DNA of 64,000 bases, from contig OZ251994.1 of assembly GCA_965246925.1 (NCBI GenBank), positions 1,116,001-1,180,000 of the forward strand, given 5' to 3'. Each line of letters opens with the position of its first letter. Positions within the stretch are counted from its first letter, which is position 1. Shown in pieces: positions 60,117-64,000 of the stretch. The stretch is from JANPPS01 sp965246925. GTDB lineage: Bacteria; Pseudomonadota; Alphaproteobacteria; Acetobacterales; Acetobacteraceae. Both the position numbers and the translations under genes were made by a program. The notes under the pieces are model-generated. The model searched no databases, had not been told where the DNA came from, and saw only the letters and a program-made list of their open reading frames with translations.

Positions 60117-63100
60117 TCAACCCTCTTGGAATGCTATTGGCCAAGTGATATCTAGAGCCCGATCGCCTTGTTGCGACGTCCAAAGGAGCCTGAGCTCAAG
60201 CGCGGAAGAACCAATATCTGAATATGCAATCGTCCCGAGTGCTTGCTCCAACGTGTCGGCGGGCGCGGGAACGACGATTTGCCGGGGTATGCTGTCTTTG
60301 CGTTCCTCCATCGGCTTCATCTCGCCGACGCCCACACCGATTCGGATATAGTGGTCGGATCCTGGGGTCTGAACGACGCCTGACACGGAATACGTGTTAC
60401 TCATAGTAAGGCTGCTCCACCACGGAAGCGGGCCAAAATAGTCAGTGTCGATCGTGGCGCTCAAAGTGTGTTTGACCATGGCACCAAGCCTAAGGATTGC
60501 GGTTGCAGCTGGGCCATACTGCCAATCGTGCAACGTGATCTGAGGCAGAACGTCGAGAACCGCTTCGTCTTCGGAAAGCCCAAGATCCTGCAGCAAGTCG
60601 CTCGTCAGGATGAGGCTGTCACGGCCGTGGCTGCTCCAATCTGAACTTGGGCTTCGCAGCAGGAAAGCCTTGTTGATCGCGTCGGCCTCGCCGCCCTGAT
60701 AATCGACCGCGTTCCTAACGATGCGCGCTCGGACGCGGCAAATACTCCAGGGTTCGACCAGAACGGAGATCCGCAGCAGCGTGCTTTTCGCGACGTTCGA
60801 GGTGAACAGTTCGCATGCCATGGCGTTGCCAACGCCATCGGTATGCGGCGATGGGTTGGTCTCCGTTACATAGACGAGTTTCCAAGGATCAGTCGGATGC
60901 TCGCTCCTATGATAGCGATACGTTGTAGTGCGCTCTTTCAACGGATTGGCCGCTGGAGGCTTAGCCGGGCGCAACAAAGCCTGACCTCCTTCGTTCTCAT
61001 CCTTAAAGGGGTTACCAGTTGTGTCGGCCAGATTGAGCAACCAGCGCTCGGCGCGTCCAGCGAACTCAGTCTGGCTAATGGGGGCTGGCGGCGTGACGCC
61101 GCTCCCTGCAGGCGTGGTGTAGTAGTGATAAAACTGCGCCAAGACGGATTTGAAGCGAGCATCGCCGGAATCGGCGTTCTGGTCAGAAAATCCATTGGCC
61201 GACGTTTCCACGTCGATCTCAATGATGTCTTCCGAGGTCAGGGCAGATTGATTGTTCTCGGTCTCCAGGTCGACCATCAAATGGTGGAAGGCAAGGAACG
61301 TGTCGATCTGATGCCAGCCTTTGATATGACCCGGGTCTGCCAGTGCTTGGGACTTCGGAAGCAGCAACCACTTCGTAGCCGCTGTCCCATCCTTGCCGCT
61401 TTCCACCTCCACAGTCTGGCGGTCGGCGAGCACCTTTCCTATGCTCCTGACAAATCCTTCGACATACTTCTGCTTCGGGTCGATGGACATGACGGCAAGC
61501 GTCAGAGGGGCGTTGAGGCTATTGCTCCCCTGTGCACGCACAGGAATTGGCCGCACAGGAAAGGAACGAGACGGTAGAGGATAGTTCCAATCCGTCACCT
61601 GATTGGTCGCGGCATCGGTCACGCGCCAAGCCGCATTCCAATGCACGGTATTCGCCTCCAGATTGCGCACGGGGTCGACTTGGCCTCCAGTAGGCGCTTC
61701 AACCTGGATCTCACCGGTGAACAAACCCGTTCCTTCAAGTGCGTCCTCACCGGAGCGCGCCTGTGTGCCGCCACGCTTGCCGATCACGGTGGTTGCACCG
61801 TCCAGCACGCGCTTTTCGATTAGTCGCGTGGGATCGAGATCGACGCGGATAGTGTGTTGCGCGGCGCCGAGGCCCGTCCGGAATTGCGTCTGCTCGACGG
61901 AGAACTCAGCGTCATAATAGGGTTCCTCGAGGGGATCGAGCCAATAGAGACGGGCCAACGTGTTCGGATCGGTGGGTTTCAAATCCTTCGCACCGCGAAG
62001 ATCGAGGAAGCTCCACTGCGATACGATACGATCAGGATGCTGGTCGTCGATCGTCTTGTCTCGGACGCGCTTGTCGATGCGCACCGCGTAGAGTGCACGG
62101 GACCAAGTCTCGGGGCGGGCGATTACGACGCCGATGCCACGCGTAGTGGCGTAGAGCTCGGGCCGACGTACTATGAGCGCCGTGATCGCCTCCTTTAACG
62201 GATCGCCCTGTGTCAGCGCACTGTCATCCAGTTCCGCCTTCAGCTTCGTGACGGCGTTGAAGAGGTCGATGTCAGGCTGGCTGGAGCCGTCCGGCGGTGA
62301 CGGCGCGTTTACCGGCAAGACAAGATCGGCCAGTGCCCGAGCGGTTTTGGCAAGAACGATGGACAGACGGTTTTGCACCAGGAAAGGCTCTTCCGCTGTC
62401 TGCGGCGTCGGCGGAAGCAGGTCGATCCGGTCAGCCTCTCTTCCGTTGACGAGGTCGCCGACGAGGGAAAGTAACCAGACGGCGAAGCCGTTGGTCACGC
62501 TCGCATCGTTGAAGTCGGGATGCCCATCGATTGGTGCAAACGCGTGCGGGATATAGTAAAGGTCTACGACGGTAGGGACATTGTTCGTAGTGCCCTCGGG
62601 TTTGTCGAGATACGGACGTAACTCACCCAACATTGCAGCAAGTTTCTTTTCGCGAACTCCTTGCGGATCGTCAGTTCTCTTCGGCAGAATGGTCTCCAAC
62701 CAGGCGTAACGCTCCGACAGGCCACTTCCCAGTTTTGTCCAGTCTTGGACGCTCTTCCATGCGTCACCACGCGCCGACCCGAACTGTTCCGGAACGAATT
62801 TGCCGGGAGCTGTCGGGTCAGGCAGCCTCAAGATTGCCGACTGAGACATAAGCTCCGCCGACGGAAGGGTCGGCATCAGATCCGCAATGTTCGCGGGCGA
62901 AGCGATTGTCGTATCTTGCGGCCGCCGAAGCAGCAGACCTAGCCGCACAAGATTCGCCGTCGAGTCGATGTCGGGAGCCGTGGCCAACGGGCTTCCCTTC
63001 ATGTCGATCCAGGTCCAGGTGTTGTCGATGTCGATGGGATGACTAAACCAATTCATCGCACCCGACGTCGCAAACGTGGCTAGCTTTGCCGTGAACCCAT

Positions 63101-64000
63101 CCCAGTCCGTCACGAGAAGCATTTCGATTCCGGCCGTCAACGCCGCCGCGTGAGTCGCGAGGTGAAGCGTGCCCTGCGCGATGCGCGTGGCATGCGTGAC
63201 ATAACCCGGAAAGCGGGTATCATCCTCAACAGCACTATTCCTGACTATAGAATGAAGATTATCGAAGTCCCACAGTTCGATTTCGAGCAATGTTTCTGGC
63301 GCGGTAAGTGCGATGCGAAGGTCGGAAAGCGCCTCGTACAGGTCGCGCGTGGCGTCCCGCTTGAGCTCTTCGCTCGTATTTGAAGCGACTACAGCAGTAA
63401 GATGGGCGGTCGGGAACTCGAGCGTAATAAGCTTGCCGGAGCGATCGAGAGTATGGCGAAGTACCGGGATCGGACGTTCGTCTGGACCGCTCCCGGTTGG
63501 TTTCGCCTTTCGCGTGACGGCCGCTGGATGCAAGACCTCGTTAGACGCGCGCAGCTTTAGGTGTACGGCCGACCCATCCTGCGCAATCGGTATGCGGTGC
63601 GAATATTGATGTTCGAGCAATCCGCCGAGCATCCACCTGCGACCCGGATCGCGGTGAAACATGTAGCGCAGGCTTTCGTCGTTGCGGGTGGTCCGCGTCG
63701 CGCTGGCGCTGGGTTTTTCCTCCAGCTGTTTTGAGAAGGAATGGCCGACCCACCAACTCGGCCGCGGGTTGTCATTGGAGGTCGGCAGGCCGATCTGCGA
63801 CGGCGGGGGCTCGGGTTGCACAGGCACCGCAGGCGGCGCGGGCAGCGGCAGTATGGCGTCGGGCCAAGTGAGGAACACGGTCGACTGTGTTGGCCCGCCT
63901 TCTGCCCGAAGGAACAGTCGGAGCTTGTTGAAGTCAAGATATTTGCCTCTGAATTTTTCATTGTACACGGTGGGACGAAGTAGAGACGGGAAATAGATCG
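60117..64000 (-). CDS. very large protein of unknown function, 5' end outside window
   Basis: At least 1,294 residues run to the window edge with no stop. The GTG at 63968 is not a safe start: the frame upstream (SLLRPTVYNEKFRGKYLDFNKLRLFLR) reads like continuing protein. No signal peptide, membrane helix or known catalytic motif is seen. The sequence alternates short beta-type segments (LEIELWDFDN, SALELRLLWTS, DITLHDWQYG) and Pro/Asp-rich loops, with many Trp and Tyr; it reads as one or more large beta-rich modules, perhaps exported or in a large complex. The GC content looks lower than the trb operon. I do not recognise it; a baseplate, injection-system or antiphage role would be a guess. 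Confidence 0.6.
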   Translation of the reverse strand, partial: IYFPSLLRPTVYNEKFRGKYLDFNKLRLFLRAEGGPTQSTVFLTWPDAILPLPAPPAVPVQPEPPPSQIGLPTSNDNPRPSWWVGHSFSKQLEEKPSASATRTTRNDESLRYMFHRDPGRRWMLGGLLEHQYSHRIPIAQDGSAVHLKLRASNEVLHPAAVTRKAKPTGSGPDERPIPVLRHTLDRSGKLITLEFPTAHLTAVVASNTSEELKRDATRDLYEALSDLRIALTAPETLLEIELWDFDNLHSIVRNSAVEDDTRFPGYVTHATRIAQGTLHLATHAAALTAGIEMLLVTDWDGFTAKLATFATSGAMNWFSHPIDIDNTWTWIDMKGSPLATAPDIDSTANLVRLGLLLRRPQDTTIASPANIADLMPTLPSAELMSQSAILRLPDPTAPGKFVPEQFGSARGDAWKSVQDWTKLGSGLSERYAWLETILPKRTDDPQGVREKKLAAMLGELRPYLDKPEGTTNNVPTVVDLYYIPHAFAPIDGHPDFNDASVTNGFAVWLLSLVGDLVNGREADRIDLLPPTPQTAEEPFLVQNRLSIVLAKTARALADLVLPVNAPSPPDGSSQPDIDLFNAVTKLKAELDDSALTQGDPLKEAITALIVRRPELYATTRGIGVVIARPETWSRALYAVRIDKRVRDKTIDDQHPDRIVSQWSFLDLRGAKDLKPTDPNTLARLYWLDPLEEPYYDAEFSVEQTQFRTGLGAAQHTIRVDLDPTRLIEKRVLDGATTVIGKRGGTQARSGEDALEGTGLFTGEIQVEAPTGGQVDPVRNLEANTVHWNAAWRVTDAATNQVTDWNYPLPSRSFPVRPIPVRAQGSNSLNAPLTLAVMSIDPKQKYVEGFVRSIGKVLADRQTVEVESGKDGTAATKWLLLPKSQALADPGHIKGWHQIDTFLAFHHLMVDLETENNQSALTSEDIIEIDVETSANGFSDQNADSGDARFKSVLAQFYHYYTTPAGSGVTPPAPISQTEFAGRAERWLLNLADTTGNPFKDENEGGQALLRPAKPPAANPLKERTTTYRYHRSEHPTDPWKLVYVTETNPSPHTDGVGNAMACELFTSNVAKSTLLRISVLVEPWSICRVRARIVRNAVDYQGGEADAINKAFLLRSPSSDWSSHGRDSLILTSDLLQDLGLSEDEAVLDVLPQITLHDWQYGPAATAILRLGAMVKHTLSATIDTDYFGPLPWWSSLTMSNTYSVSGVVQTPGSDHYIRIGVGVGEMKPMEERKDSIPRQIVVPAPADTLEQALGTIAYSDIGSSALELRLLWTSQQGDRALDITWPIAFQEG

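Overview
The window is high-GC DNA with dense, often overlapping genes. It looks like a chromosomal segment of an alphaproteobacterium. Gene content and protein style (DnaJ/DnaK/GrpE/HemW neighbourhood, CnoX-LON-Trm112-DUF971 string, methylcrotonyl-CoA carboxylase, OxyR/KatG pair) suggest Acetobacteraceae or a relative; that family call is inference, since no 16S rRNA gene is present.

Layout. 1-1,172: end of a PEP-CTERM protein gene and a small lipoprotein gene. 1,102-8,169 (minus): HipB-HipA, methylcrotonyl-CoA carboxylase (mccB-mccA), selD and a nucleoside phosphorylase. 8,342-12,000: VOC protein, katG and divergent oxyR, with an OxyR-type palindrome on the oxyR start codon. 12,025-12,907: a DUF302 gene and a broken ECF sigma gene, with back-to-back ECF-type promoters between them and a PEP-CTERM gene tail fused to the sigma stump. 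12,941-20,326: a large membrane/coiled-coil protein of unknown role, an old yellow enzyme, two Tat-exported enzymes, an entericidin and an acyl-CoA dehydrogenase. 20,348-25,352: dnaJ, dnaK, grpE, hemW. 25,500-28,900: a more AT-rich, decayed patch with a small Ser/Thr/Gly-rich protein and its terminator, a sterol-desaturase pseudogene, a complete IS66-family element with terminal repeats and target duplication, and a frameshifted small gene. 28,886-47,818: housekeeping and transport genes: DUF599, CPA1 antiporter, two DUF2382 stress proteins, a phosphatase/DUF3299/FtsX-type ABC operon with a second DUF3299 copy divergently placed, EamA exporter, heparinase-like protein, rpe, the cnoX operon, and a Zn/Mn ABC importer with a Zur-like operator.

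47,896-59,610: tRNA-Gly(GCC), then a conjugative type IV secretion block on the minus strand (traG fragment, CopG-like regulator, trbB-C-D-E-J-K-L-F-G-I, DUF2274). The mating-pair formation genes look intact, but traG lacks its N-terminal half and no relaxase or integrase is visible. This is therefore a damaged or interrupted integrative conjugative element attached to the tRNA.

59,610-64,000: non-coding sequence of visibly lower GC, then the C-terminal 1,294 residues of a very large protein that runs off the window. I do not recognise it. It is the best candidate for undescribed cargo.
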